Origin: Epiperipatus broadwayi
Lineage: Eukaryota > Onychophora > Udeonychophora > Euonychophora > Peripatidae
DNA: 64,000 nt
Reading direction: 5' to 3'
NCBI GenBank assembly: GCA_028023455.1
Contig: JAQFVV010000031.1
Span: 6,674,926-6,738,925 of the forward strand
In this document: piece after piece, positions 1 to 11,286 of the stretch
Position numbering within the stretch: the stretch's first letter is position 1
Layout of the letters: the number at the start of each line of letters is the position of its first letter
Position numbers and translations under genes: made by a program
The notes under the pieces: generated by a model
Database searches by the model: none
Told to the model about the DNA's origin: nothing
The model's input: the letters and a program-made list of their open reading frames with translations, nothing else

Positions 1-290
1 AAAGCGTTAACACTCTTTCAACTCCAGCTGTTTTGTGAGAAAAACCAATTCTACCTTTATTTTATTTTCGTATCAGTAAACTATCTTACACTTGGCTATG
101 GATAAATAGATGAGGGATAAAATATTTTCTTAACTCTAATCACTTAAATAACAGAACACCATGACTCCCTAGCCTATTTTCTGAAGCTTAAATGCTGGTG
201 TGGATATCATCTCATCACCAAAAAAGGCAAATACATTACTTTACTCCACATACTATAATTATCATAAAATAGAACTATTCCATCTAGAAA
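1..290. other. AT-rich sequence, nothing recognised
   Basis: I see no frame with protein features, RNA gene or repeat in this stretch, apart from general A/T richness. Confidence 0.5.
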
Positions 291-428
291 ATATAATCCA
301 CTCCTGACAAATATTTTAACAAACTAAGGAAGAGCTCTCTCAATCCCTAACAATGCAATATATAATCCACTCATGATGAATATTTTAATAAAGTGAGGGC
401 TAGTTTTCTCAATCCATGACAATACTAT
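291..428. repeat. 69-bp tandem duplication
   Basis: Two diverged copies lie head to tail. Both open with ATATAATCCACTC and both contain CTCAATCC close to their end. The offset between matching positions is 69 bases. The copies differ at many positions, so the duplication is old. A short (TA)n tract follows directly. Confidence 0.7.
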
Positions 429-465
429 ATATATATATATGTTAAAACGAAGATTTGTACACATT

Positions 466-957
466 AAATATATAAAATACATATTTTGCGGGTTCATCCA
501 TGTTAAAAACTTTTAATATTAATTTACTGACATTTCGACTTGGTCACACAAGTCATCCACAGAGTTATAAAATGTAGAAAGATGGTTGTAGAGGCACTAC
601 AATCACTGATTTGGATAAAATGTTAAAATTCCACCAATAGCAAAAATGTTAAATTTATGAATGTTTTTTATAAAAATCTTTCAAAATAGGAGGAAGATTG
701 TATCAATAAGCGAGATGATACCTGCAAACTTCCTCCTATTTGGAAAGATTTTTTTTAAAAAACATTCATAAATTTAACATTTTTGCTATTGGTGGAATTT
801 TAACGTTTTATTCAAATCAGTGATTGTAGTGCCTCTACAACCGTCTTTCTACCTTTTATAACTCTGTGGATGACTTGTGTGACCAAGTCGAAACATCAGT
901 ATATTAATATTAAAAGTTTTTAACATGGATGAACTCGCAAAATATGTATTATATATA
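466..957. mobile_element. Foldback (long inverted-repeat) element
   Basis: The left arm (about 466-696) is nearly the exact reverse complement of the right arm (about 729-957), around a 32-base spacer. The two arms can be followed through TTTTGCG, the TTTAACATTTTTGCTATTGG block and CTTCCTCCTATTT. Short TA tracts flank both outer ends. There is no coding frame, so it is a non-autonomous foldback, or an inverted dimer like the Penelope pairs further on. Each arm carries a hairpin GACTTG/CAAGTC followed by GAAA (863-896 on +, 530-564 on -). That resembles stem II and the GAAA box of a hammerhead, but the CTGATGA box is not intact. Confidence 0.8.
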
Positions 958-1718
958 TAACATAAACAATTTTTCCTGCATAGTCACTAAATACATTTCA
1001 ATCTAAGCATAATAAAAAAAAATTCACTCTTAAATAAATCCCTAAACTTTCCACTTCTGTTTGGCACATGCAACCATCCAAAACCCGATGGAAATTAAAT
1101 TATTTCTATTTTCAATTCATACACTACATAACTGGATCTAATAACAGACAGGTATATATGCATAATAATGCATAGACAATTTCCAATCACATTTGCTAAA
1201 GAAATACTGTAATGACATTAATTAATGAGTTATAAAAGAAATAATGAATAAATCTCTCATTTCTAAGGAAGTATAATATTTTAACTTGGAAATATAATAA
1301 TGATTACTAAATAAGCAAAGATAAAATAACTCTTTAGTGTATTTGGCATTAGTCCATAAATTGAAATAAACAGTCTGGTTTGGGATAAACAACAAATCAT
1401 TAAATTTGGAGCAAAATAATTATTAAGAAATAAACCTCATAACTTTGTAAAAACTCAAGGATAAAATAATAAATTTTATGCAATTATCCCTTCTTAAAAC
1501 TAGCTGTTAGTCATTTAATGGCAAACAGATAAATATTTCTATCACCACATACTTATATAGATATACATGTACACAATAAAACCATATTAAAATAATAATT
1601 AATTACCTAGTATAATATTTCTCCATATACTTTTTCAAGAAGTTCTTGTAGAGAGAAATAATAATTAAATAAAAAAAAAAGTAAGACAAATAATTAGCCT
1701 ACCTCTCTATCAAATGCT
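958..1718. other. AT-rich sequence, nothing recognised
   Basis: Only A/T-rich unique-looking sequence and an A-run near 1672-1680. No coding or RNA feature was seen. Confidence 0.5.
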
Positions 1719-1985
<267 letters not shown>

Positions 1986-2302
1986 GCACTAACAAAAAAA
2001 AGAATACTATATCTAACACGGATCCTTGTGCCAGTTCTAAAGCCAACTGACACAAACTAGATGCATTCCTGCTTTAATTTAATTGTATATCTAATTGAAT
2101 ATTATCATATGATTGAGTGATCATCATTGATTTTGTTGAACCTTTTTTCTTAGAGACTTCTAGTTTGATAATCGGGCATACAGTTACTGATCAAATCATT
2201 GTACATATGCAGTTTTGTGAAACTAATTTATATGTAAGAACTATGTGTCAAATGTAACTTGTATAACCTTATAGAATACTAATAAAGTTTATCCTTTGAA
2301 GC

Positions 2303-2303
<1 letters not shown>
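1986..2303. other. Spacer between two AAT arrays
   Basis: Unique-looking AT-rich sequence of about 320 bases separating two arrays of the same motif. Nothing else was recognised. Confidence 0.5.
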
Positions 2304-2569
<266 letters not shown>

Positions 2570-4652
2570 AAAGCTTTTTTTTCCAGTGAAAAATAAAAGT
2601 TCATTTAAAGTCTGTGAATGACATATCTTAGTCATGTACAAAAATGATGATGATCACCTGCATACAATAGATATGGATACATATATAAAAATTTTCTGCA
2701 GAGGGATAAATAATATTAATTAGATCCAATTGGAGAGCATTTCAAATTTCTTAATGATAGCTAATGAAATTGCTGGCATATAACATATGAATCATTTCAT
2801 TACGGTGAATAAATATGTAATACTGTATAAGTTGAACCATGATTTAATATTTAATTCTTTACACTTGCTAAGCATTTGTTCTAAATTTCCAAAAGTCATT
2901 CACTAGGCAAATAACTACTTAGTTCATAAAATTCACTTAAATTTACTTAAGTTTATTGATAATATACTTTAATAATAAAAAAAAAATCAAATGTAAATGA
3001 GAATAACAATAGAATAAAAGAAATTCATACCCAATTTCATTCTCTTCTATCATTCATTTATCAGCATATTTAGAGATAAGATAATAATTCATTAATTATA
3101 TGTCACACATTTTATGTTTCTCATTTCCAGATACACAATGTTTAGGTGTATTTTTTTATCAAGAAAAATCATAAAGCAGGTTAGAATAAGTATCTGCACA
3201 CATCCTTTTATGTAATCTTTATTCCTTTATAGCTAGCAAAAATTATCAACAAAAGTCTCTGAAATTTTTAAGAAAAATTTGAACATAAATCTTCCAGAAT
3301 AATATCAAAATTCACACGCTCTAATTATTTCTTTAGTGTTAGATTTTAATCTATGTAAATCAAACTTATAATGTAGACACACATTTCAATTACTTCTTTA
3401 ACATTAGAAATTAAAGTTAGGCAAGACAAACTTATAATATAGGCACACATACACATCTCAAATGGTGATTTTAAATTTAAATTAGTCAATTAGAAGTAGG
3501 GAGATATACTTTATTTCTATCATTGTTCCTGTCTGCATATTACTTTTTTATTTTCCTCAGTAGAATTTCTGAGCTGTTTTCATACAGAACATTAATAGAA
3601 GTTTTTTTTTTTTTTTTTAAGCTTGAAGTATGGAAGAACCAACTTGTAGAAACAAAATTGTTCTAATAAAAAAAAAAAAAAACATTTATGGAGAGAGAAT
3701 TGTTGAAATCAGAAAAGCAAAGCCAACTCTTTTGTAAAAGTATGCCATTTTATATCAGACTATTACCCAAGCATCTGTTCTTCCACCAATCGAAGGTCAT
3801 TCAAAAGTTCACTGTAGGAAAAAATGTTGCTCTTCCCATTGTACTGACTTAATTAGTTACAAAATATGCAATAATGTTTCTCTCTTAAAAAAGAAAGAAA
3901 GAAAAAAATATTTTGTGTTTAAAAAAAATATTAAAATGAACCAAGAATAAATATTTTCCATTTCTAAAGTAACAAAATAAAAACTAATGATAATTATTTT
4001 AGCAAATAAAATAATTGATAGTATATTCGCTGTATGTTAATCCACTGGTTCAGTGATTTATTAATCCATTTAAATTGTGTTTAAGCTTGTTATCCAAGCT
4101 ATGGTTATGAAATTAAATGTTTTGCTATGAGACATGATATTTGGTGGTTTAATAAAGTACAAGAATGAAAAATGAAGTAGAAAAATGGCACAAGCATATA
4201 TGCACGTCCCTAAATGATATACTACAATTTTTAAGCTGATATGACTGAAATATAAGTTTCTATGATGATGAGTTAAGGATATTGCACTATTTACAACATG
4301 GATTGAAATATTAAAAGCAAATAAATCAGGAAATTACCTAAACAAATATCAATCACTGTTCTGCAGATAAATAAAACAAACTTGGATCAACCTAAACTAA
4401 ACTGACAATTTCTGTGACAAGCCACCCCTTTTCTGACATTAATTACTCACTAAAAAATATAAAACATCTCAAAACTTTCAAATAAGACCTGTAAGTGATT
4501 TTAAACATGATTTTAGGTCATTAATAAAAAAAATTAAAATTTCAGGTTATTTCATTTTTTTAGCAATATGAAATCAGCTGTTACTGATACAGTGCTTTAT
4601 CATTACAATCAATATTTCTGGTGCCTATCCAGAAAATTTTAATATATAAATA
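2570..4652. other. AT-rich sequence, nothing recognised
   Basis: About 2 kb with T- and A-runs (around 3601-3620 and 3668-3682) but no coding frame, RNA gene or transposon end that I could recognise. Confidence 0.5.
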
Positions 4653-6110
4653 CACCTGGGTCTCATTTTATGTGATAGATAGGTTCCTCAAAAAATGCAC
4701 GCAAAAGAAATCGCACAAAAATAGACTTAACTTATCTTGAAAAATGGGGGATATGTACTGTAATTTTCCAAAAATCACATAAAAGCAAAGCAACAACATA
4801 AAATTACTTTAAAATTCGCATAAAAAAAATAAAATAAAATATGACTAAAAAAAATTTCAAATTTGAAAAAAATTGATACAAGACAAACTTTTTTAACTTT
4901 TTTTTATTAACTATAGTATTTAATTTTATTCATAACAATATATTTTTGTGAGTAATTAAAATTTTTTTCATACATGTACAGTATTTTAATTATTATCGCT
5001 ATTTTAGACATCAGATACATTGTGATGTGATGTGATGTGATGTGAAGTACTGTAGCTTCTTCTAAATGAAGTCAAAAAGAAATACAACTAAAATGTTTTC
5101 CAATCACTATTGACCCTTTCTATTTCACTAAGTGATCTAAAACTGAAATTTTTGTTTCCAAATAAATTCTTTTTTTTTTGGTGTTTTTTTTTCTCTCTGT
5201 TAGAGTAAACTAAAAGTTTAAAATAAAAATAAAAACTTAGACTTACGATAATAAAAAAAACACTGACTCACCATTGTTGGGCAAAATTTAATTAAAAATA
5301 ACAATTAAAAATTAAATTCTTATTTTTGTCTTTAATTTTCAATTCCATTTAAAAATCAAATTTCATCGTTTCACATCACTTTGTTACGTAATTTTTAAAT
5401 TGTTAATTACAATTAAAAATCAGATTTTAATTGCAAAATTTAATTGTGCCCACTGCTGTTACTCACCTTTTAAAAATAAACTTGTGGACACTAAATGATT
5501 AATTGATTACATACTCATTTTATAAAAAGCAAAAATTGAATGCGATTTAAAATGCAAAAACAACAACATATATCATATAGGCATCTATAACATTTGAACA
5601 GATTTACATTATAATCTTGTAAAATTTATTACTTGCAGACACTAAATGATTAATTAATTATGTACTCTTTTTATAAAAAGCAAAAGTAGAATGTGATTTA
5701 AAATGCAAAAACAACAACAAACATAGTATTTTTCATCTATAATGTTTGAACAGATTTACATTATAGTCTTGTAAAATTCAATGTGGGTATATAAAATGGG
5801 GAAATTCTGATTTTAAGTGAATTATGAACTTCTTTATTACATGAAATCTATTACAGTACTATTATAAAGTGCTGAAAATATTGAAATTATTAGATGGAAG
5901 TCAAATACAGATAATGCACTATTACTTTAAATATGATGTGAGTGCACAAAATTTATAATATTTAAAGTAATAGTGCATTATCTGAGCTCAACTTCTGATC
6001 TAATAATTTTTTCTGCATAAAAGAAAATTGCATACAAAGATATTAAGAAGAATCATGAATCACATAACTTCAAAATCGCATTAAATAAATCCGCATAAAA
6101 CAAGACCAGG

Positions 6111-6113
<3 letters not shown>
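4653..6113 (+). mobile_element. TA-flanked non-autonomous DNA transposon, copy 1
   Basis: The left end reads CACCTGGGTCTCATTTTATG and is preceded by TA. The right end is its near reverse complement (CATAAAACAAGACCAGGGTG). The same two ends occur at 34894-36316 and 46239-47134, which defines a family. Short terminal inverted repeats with TA duplications suit the Tc1/mariner/pogo (Tigger) group; the assignment to that group is inference. No transposase frame is present. Inside are a 151-bp tandem duplication, a TGTGA pentamer run near 5021-5044 and a large internal palindrome (arms about 5888-5937 and 5959-6008). The right flank runs straight into GT/AT microsatellite, so its TA duplication is not clear. 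Confidence 0.82.
5480..5781. repeat. 151-bp tandem duplication inside DNA transposon copy 1
   Basis: Two adjacent copies can be aligned from CTAAATGATTAATT (near 5491 and 5642) through ATGCAAAAACAACAAC to GAACAGATTTACATTATA. The same duplication with the same period is present in the inverted copy at 34.9-36.3 kb, so it belongs to the family's ancestor. Confidence 0.8.
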
Positions 6114-6146
<33 letters not shown>

Positions 6147-6147
6147 C

Positions 6148-6311
6148 ATAAAACCTGTCAACACTCAGAAAATCCCAATATCAATAACAATCTGTAACTG
6201 TTGTCAGGTAATCTTCTTTTTTATATCTCAAAACATTGATGAGGAAACGGACCCAGGCTGGCTGCTTAGAAGGCAACTATGCTAGGTGCAAGGCCACCAA
6301 CACCTCCTTTT

Positions 6312-6315
<4 letters not shown>
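6148..6315 (-). repeat. Short dispersed repeat (TTGACAACAG family), diverged copy
   Basis: On the minus strand it carries a CCTGACAACAG-type block followed by a TTGATATTGGGATT-type block, and it sits between two (TA)n tracts. Related units occur near 16745, 20335, 27655, 27940 and 55552. This copy also holds a GC-richer insert around 6240-6300. No coding capacity. Confidence 0.45.

Positions 6316-6365
<50 letters not shown>
6316..6365. repeat. (TA)n tract at Penelope 3' end
   Basis: A pure TA run of about 50 bases. It directly abuts the 3' end of the minus-strand Penelope-like element that follows. Confidence 0.95.
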
Positions 6366-6368
<3 letters not shown>

Positions 6369-7535
6369 GATTCAATGTCTGTATTTTTAAAGCAATATAT
6401 GTAATTATATAACTGAATATTTGTAAATACAGTAAATAAATAATTAAAAACAAATTTATCCACTTAGGAGCACTTTTGATTATCCCAGTAATCTATGTCA
6501 ACTAAAGCTTTGAAGTTCTAACTTTCCCATAATTCTGTGATCTTAATGTTTGCTACTTGCGTGTTAATTAAGTCATGTTTATATTTGTATATTAGCATAG
6601 CTTCCTTTATTTTTCATTTATTGTTATTTGTTTCAATTTGCAATATTTTTACACTGTTAAAATTGAGGTCAAAGCCATAAATGCATGATTTATTATTGTT
6701 GTAAAAAACAGATGCTGAAATATTATTATCTACTATGCAATTTTGTTTCGATTTCTGAACAGGTTTTAATAATAGCAAGTGTTCTTTAGTTCCTTTTTCC
6801 AATGTACATCTAAATTCACCTATATATCCACTGCCACACCTACATATCCATTTATAATTGACACAATTTTTATTTATAAATGAGGTTTTATCTTTAGAGT
6901 TATTTATTAATTTGTTTAATTTAGGAGGTATGTAAAATGCAATATCACATATATCTTTATAAATTTTTCTTATAAACTTTACTTGATCATTTGAAATATA
7001 TGGCATTGATATCCATAATTTTTTATTAGCAGGGAAATCAATATTATTATTAAAATTTTTATTTTTATATCTTGTATCAAAATCTCTAATAACATTATAT
7101 ATGTGATTATAACTATAGCCAACATTTAACAATTCATTCGAATATATTTCAATATTTTTGCCTTTATCTGGTGAATATTTGCAAAGACTATTCTTTTTAA
7201 ATAAAAAGGACTTCAAACCTGCCATTTTGTGTGACATTGGCACTTTTGATTTATATGGAATATAACCTCTTTTTACTATTAGTTTAATAGTCATACAGTA
7301 ATCCAGCATGCATTGATTTCTAGTTATTTTAAGATCACGAAACTGAACGCACATTAAAATCTTCATCTGTTTTTGTCCATCTTAGACCTTTCAAAGCATT
7401 TAATTCCTTAAACAACTCATTAATTATATTTCGTTTACCACATACAAAAACATCATCAATATATCGATAATATACAGTAATATTTTTTTGATAATATTCC
7501 TTTTTTATAAAATGACATGTTTGATCTCATATACT
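6366..7535 (-). mobile_element. Penelope-like retroelement, 5'-truncated, copy 1
   Basis: The minus strand encodes the end of a reverse transcriptase followed by a GIY-YIG endonuclease domain, the domain order of Penelope-like elements. The 3' end faces left and ends at the (TA)n tract at 6316-6365. The sequence next to it (TCAATGTCTGTATTT on the plus strand) is also found beside the 55.9-kb copy. The 5' side fades out near 7535, well inside the reverse-transcriptase region, so most of the element is missing. Confidence 0.85.
6518..7530 (-). pseudogene. Penelope-like RT/GIY-YIG polyprotein, broken fragment
   Basis: The 5' part (about 7370-7530) encodes the palm core with YRYIDDVFVCGK, the catalytic YIDD of reverse transcriptases (codons near 7452-7463). 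A frameshift at about 7360-7370 moves the reading to the frame ending at 6614. That frame (250 codons) carries the linker (GYIPYKSKVPMSHKMAGLKS), then CRCGSGYIGEFRC and KEHLLL, the C-x-C and YIG part of a GIY-YIG endonuclease. A TGA at 6614-6616 sits where sister copies have an Arg codon. In the same frame the protein continues 31 codons to a TAG at 6518-6520 and ends in TELWES, as sister copies end in NELWEN. The N-terminal part of the RT is absent. In life the protein would have cut target DNA and copied element RNA; this copy cannot. Confidence 0.85.
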
Positions 7536-8080
7536 ATTAATATCTAAACTACACATGATATATAATAATATGTGTGCATATGACATTTATATTAATCCTA
7601 TATTAATAATAATCAATTAGCAATTTTGGTGATGTTACTGTATATTTTTATTATGCATTCACGGGATATAGACCACACATTGGTCAAAATTTAATTCAAC
7701 TAGATAATTGTGTAGAGTCTGATCTCCATTGATCTTATATAAGTTACATAATTTTCACTTTTTGTATGCTTATAAATATTTTATATATTTATTAGTCATC
7801 TTAATAAATCTTTAAATCTTAATATCTCAAAAATTATAATTAACCTCAAAAATAATTAAAATAATGTTTGATGCTCATCATTTTATAAAATAAAATGTAC
7901 TTTATTTATACTGTGGCTAGAATTGTGAATCATATTCCAATATTACATTATGCCTGCAAAATGTTATGTGGGGATGTTTATAATGTGATTTAGCTAATAA
8001 TGATAAAGACTCGGACTATATTTGATTTATTCATGCTATCCTCTTTCCATACATGCGCACCAGTATATATATATGTTATA
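7536..8080. other. AT-rich sequence, nothing recognised
   Basis: No coding frame, RNA or repeat was recognised, apart from short TA runs. Confidence 0.45.
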
Positions 8081-8084
8081 ACTT

Positions 8085-8180
8085 TTTGGGATATACCGTG
8101 TTGTTTTCCATTAAACACCGATATTTCGACGGAATAGCATCCGCCATTATCAAGATTAAGTTTTGAAAAAAAAAAATACG
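8085..8180 (-). other. Hairpin-bearing retroelement-terminus-like segment
   Basis: On the minus strand CTTGATAATGGCGG is followed by a short hairpin (GCGG/CCGT) and then CGAAATATCGG. A TGA-type box, a small hairpin and CGAAA in this order recur at the ends of many Penelope-like and related retroelements. Here the hammerhead core is not intact and no element body is attached, so this is only a suggestion. Confidence 0.3.
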
Positions 8181-8687
8181 TTAGATCTTAACAAATAACA
8201 TGACTATGTGCTAGATGAGAAATGGGATTCAAGTTCAGCATTCACAATATGAGGCTTATAAAAATGTTTATTTCCCTCAGTATTTTTACCTATTAATTTT
8301 AAGTTAATATATATATATATATATTTACTGTTGGATCGAAATCATACACTTATGCAGATTAGAATATATAAAAAAAGCCATTAATGTGTGCAGTAAAATT
8401 TTATTTGAGATAACACCTGCCATAGCATAAATTAAACAAGCACAATTTCTCAGCACAAACAACTTTTTAATGGTTATAACGCTAACACACTAGTAACTTT
8501 TATAATTTGGTGTGATGCCAGCTGTATACTTATATTTCCCGATAATATTTTTCTTACTCTCATTTTAAAATCAAGACTATACATATAAAAATAAAAATGT
8601 AATTTTGGTAATAATTATGTTGGACTATCAATAATGTTAAATATTGATTTTTTTTTTTTTTATTATTGTTAAAAAAATTGAAACTTT
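8181..8687. other. AT-rich sequence, nothing recognised
   Basis: Contains a (TA)n run at about 8305-8324 and a T-run near 8650-8661. No gene was seen. Confidence 0.45.
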
Positions 8688-8775
8688 ATTTAAACTTTTC
8701 AAATACATTCAACTGCTAGTAATAATACATATGTTAGTATATAACACAAAGTTTTGAGTGATATTATTCTCATCT
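8688..8775. repeat. Dispersed repeat, also at 49.73 kb
   Basis: The order of blocks AACTTTATTTAA, a CATTCA(A/T)CTG block, TAGTAATA and GTTTTGAG followed by GATATTA is repeated at 49732-49825, the latter inside the GATA satellite. The family is unknown. Confidence 0.5.
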
Positions 8776-8987
8776 CTTGTTCTGCGTTTGTCAATACTAG
8801 CACAGGATTCGAGCAGAGTTTTTTGATTCGTGAATATTGAATTTAAAGTGATGCTCTAACCAGCACAACTATTCTGATTTAAGCACAATAGTCCAACGTA
8901 TAAGTGTTATTAAAATTTCATCATCACAACCTTTAGGCAATACAATTTATTTCTAATAAAACATATTTAATTCAATGTATTTTACTC

Positions 8988-9225
8988 AAAACAGGCAAAA
9001 CTCACTATCTGTATTGCCACACACAGCAAGCTAGAGTAATCAATGGATGCCAAAAGGCGTGTGCATAAAATCCCCATGTAATGCCTACTCATCCAATATC
9101 CCCAGATTAGTTTCTGGCTTGTGGAACTAGATGGGAATTTTATGCACAAGCCTTCTGGCATTCATTGATTACTCTTGCTTATTGGGTGTGGCAATACGTA
9201 TAGTGATTTTTGCCTGTTTTAACAA
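8988..9225. mobile_element. Foldback element with about 90-bp inverted arms
   Basis: The left arm (about 8988-9078) and right arm (about 9133-9225) are imperfect reverse complements. Both hold AAAACAGGCAAAA, GTATTGCCACAC, AGTAATCAATG and TGTGCATAAAAT in mirrored order. The spacer is about 54 bases. A related but more decayed structure is at 45.57-46.11 kb. No coding capacity. Confidence 0.75.
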
Positions 9226-9809
9226 CAATTATACACAAGCATAAGAGGTGGTGGTCATGTGATGTTTATTGTATTTTACTTGTTCCATTAATGCATCTAG
9301 ATTTAATTTAATTAAAATCCATGTCTTTGCAAGGATTTCATATATATATAATGTTGTATTTATTTTTAAAAATAGTGAATTTAATAAAAAACTAATAATA
9401 GAAATAATTTTCATCAAAAATTTTCAATACAACAAATGACTGCAATCTCACACACACATGTATTTTATCTTGCGCAGATATTTTCAATTAAGCGTTTTAC
9501 TACTTTTATTTAAATTTTGATTATTCAATCTTTTATTAAACTTGACATTATAACTTAATTTTTTAGCATTATTAACTTTTATATATATATATTCAAATTA
9601 TTTAATTCAAACAATAAAATATTACATTTGAGAAAATTTGTAATAAGAGAGCATATTTCAATTCATATTGAAATATTTATTATTTCATAAATTTTAAACC
9701 ATAAATTCTTATTCTGGATATTAAAAAAAATATATTTGAAAGATGTTTTCTCTGTAATTAACCATTAATAATGATTGCATATGAAAAAAACATAGAAAAA
9801 ACATATGTG

Positions 9810-9851
<42 letters not shown>

Positions 9852-10522
9852 CCCATTAAAAATATAAACATAAATTTTAAATTATGATAATTGTAGACAA
9901 TAACTATATATAAATTAATTAAAGAAAGATACTTTTGATTATCAAAATTATTCATTATCAATTGAAGTAACATAAACAATAAAAAAAAACAGTCACCACA
10001 TGATTTTCCAAAAATTGTGTAAATGATATTAACTGATTGAACACATTTTACACCATCTTCAAATTGATTTAAAGATTGACCTTTTTTATGAAGCCTTCCT
10101 TCATTTAATATTATTGCATGATCTGGAATAAAATAAATCTAAAATTACAAGATTTTTCATGGTTAAAGAAAACTGAGACAGGACTGATTATTCTTAACAT
10201 TTTTTATAAGATCATATAATAGATGATGTTTTTATAATTTTTTTTTTATGTTTTTATAATTTTTTTTTTTCTAAAGTATATTTTGATTCCCCAATGTATG
10301 ACTTTTTGCATCACATATAATTTGATATATAATAGTAATTTTTTTTGCATTTTAAAAATAGTAATTTTAAAATTATTAATCAACAGGATTACATTTGGAA
10401 AAATAAAAAAAAAACATATTTATCACTACATCTTTGATAATAAAGTTGAATGTCTGTTTTTTATTTGTTTACATATTTCAATTGATATACATCACAATGC
10501 AATTTAAAGTGTTTTTGTTTAC

Positions 10523-10565
<43 letters not shown>

Positions 10566-10597
10566 ATAGTGTTATTGTCTACCATTATATATATATT
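9226..10597. other. AT-rich sequence with microsatellites
   Basis: Holds a (TA)n tract at 9811-9850 and a compound (TA)n(TG)n at about 10523-10566. Small open frames here are low-complexity and I do not regard them as genes. Confidence 0.5.
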
Positions 10598-11214
10598 ATA
10601 GAGCTTGCAAAACAAACTCTTAACAAGCTTTTTAGAAAATCCCAACCTCAGACTGGTTCCTGCTACTGGCATCCTCAGTGAGGTGCTATGATATTCAATC
10701 ATTAGATTAAAAATATCAGGACAAGCTCAGCACTTTATCTAATGTATAACTATTAAATAGAAAGTCTGAAGTTTTCAGACATTCATTTGTCTTTCAATCC
10801 AGCTATCTAACTTAAATAGTCATATGGGACTGAATTAAGTTCAGATACACCATATATTAATAGCTTTGGCAATATAAAATTGTCAAAGCCATCATAGCAA
10901 AAAATAAGATTACAAAAACATCAAGTCAAATGTCACATGACTTAATTTAATAAGCTTGTGTTTACAAACATTGCTAAAGCTATTAATGTATGATGTATCT
11001 GAACTTAGTTCAGTTCCATATGTCTATTTAAGTTAAATAGCTGAATTGGAAGACATATTTCAGACTTCCTACTTAATAGTTATACATTAGATAAAGTACT
11101 GGGCTTGTCCTGGTATTTTTAATCTAATGATTAAACATTTTAACACCTTATTGACTGGTCTGAGATTGGGAGGTATTTTACATAGCTTGTTAAGAGTTTG
11201 TTTTGTGAGCTCTA
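10598..11214. mobile_element. Foldback element carrying a hammerhead-like motif
   Basis: The left arm (about 10598-10873) and right arm (about 10970-11214) mirror each other. GAGCTTGCAAAACAAACTC pairs with GAGTTTGTTTTGTGAGCTC, and the AATCTAATGATT and GATACA(C/T)CAT-type blocks also mirror. The spacer (about 10919-10975) is itself repeated in inverted form just outside the right arm (about 11226-11272), so at least two rearrangements are stacked here. The left arm carries a hammerhead-like motif on the minus strand; in the right arm its core is deleted. TA tracts lie on both sides. Confidence 0.8.
10645..10683 (-). ncRNA. Hammerhead ribozyme-like motif, degenerate
   Basis: Read on the minus strand: helix I CCTCA, core CTGAGGA, stem II TGC/GCA around CAGTA, GGAA in place of GAAA, a minimal helix III CCAG and TC, then TGAGG. 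TGAGG pairs perfectly with the first five bases. The order is that of a type I hammerhead with a very short helix III, as known from Penelope-like elements. The changed core bases suggest it is inactive. Confidence 0.5.
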
Positions 11215-11286
11215 TATATAACATATGTAAACACAAGATTATTAAATTAAGTTATGTGACATCTGACTTGATTTATATATATATAT

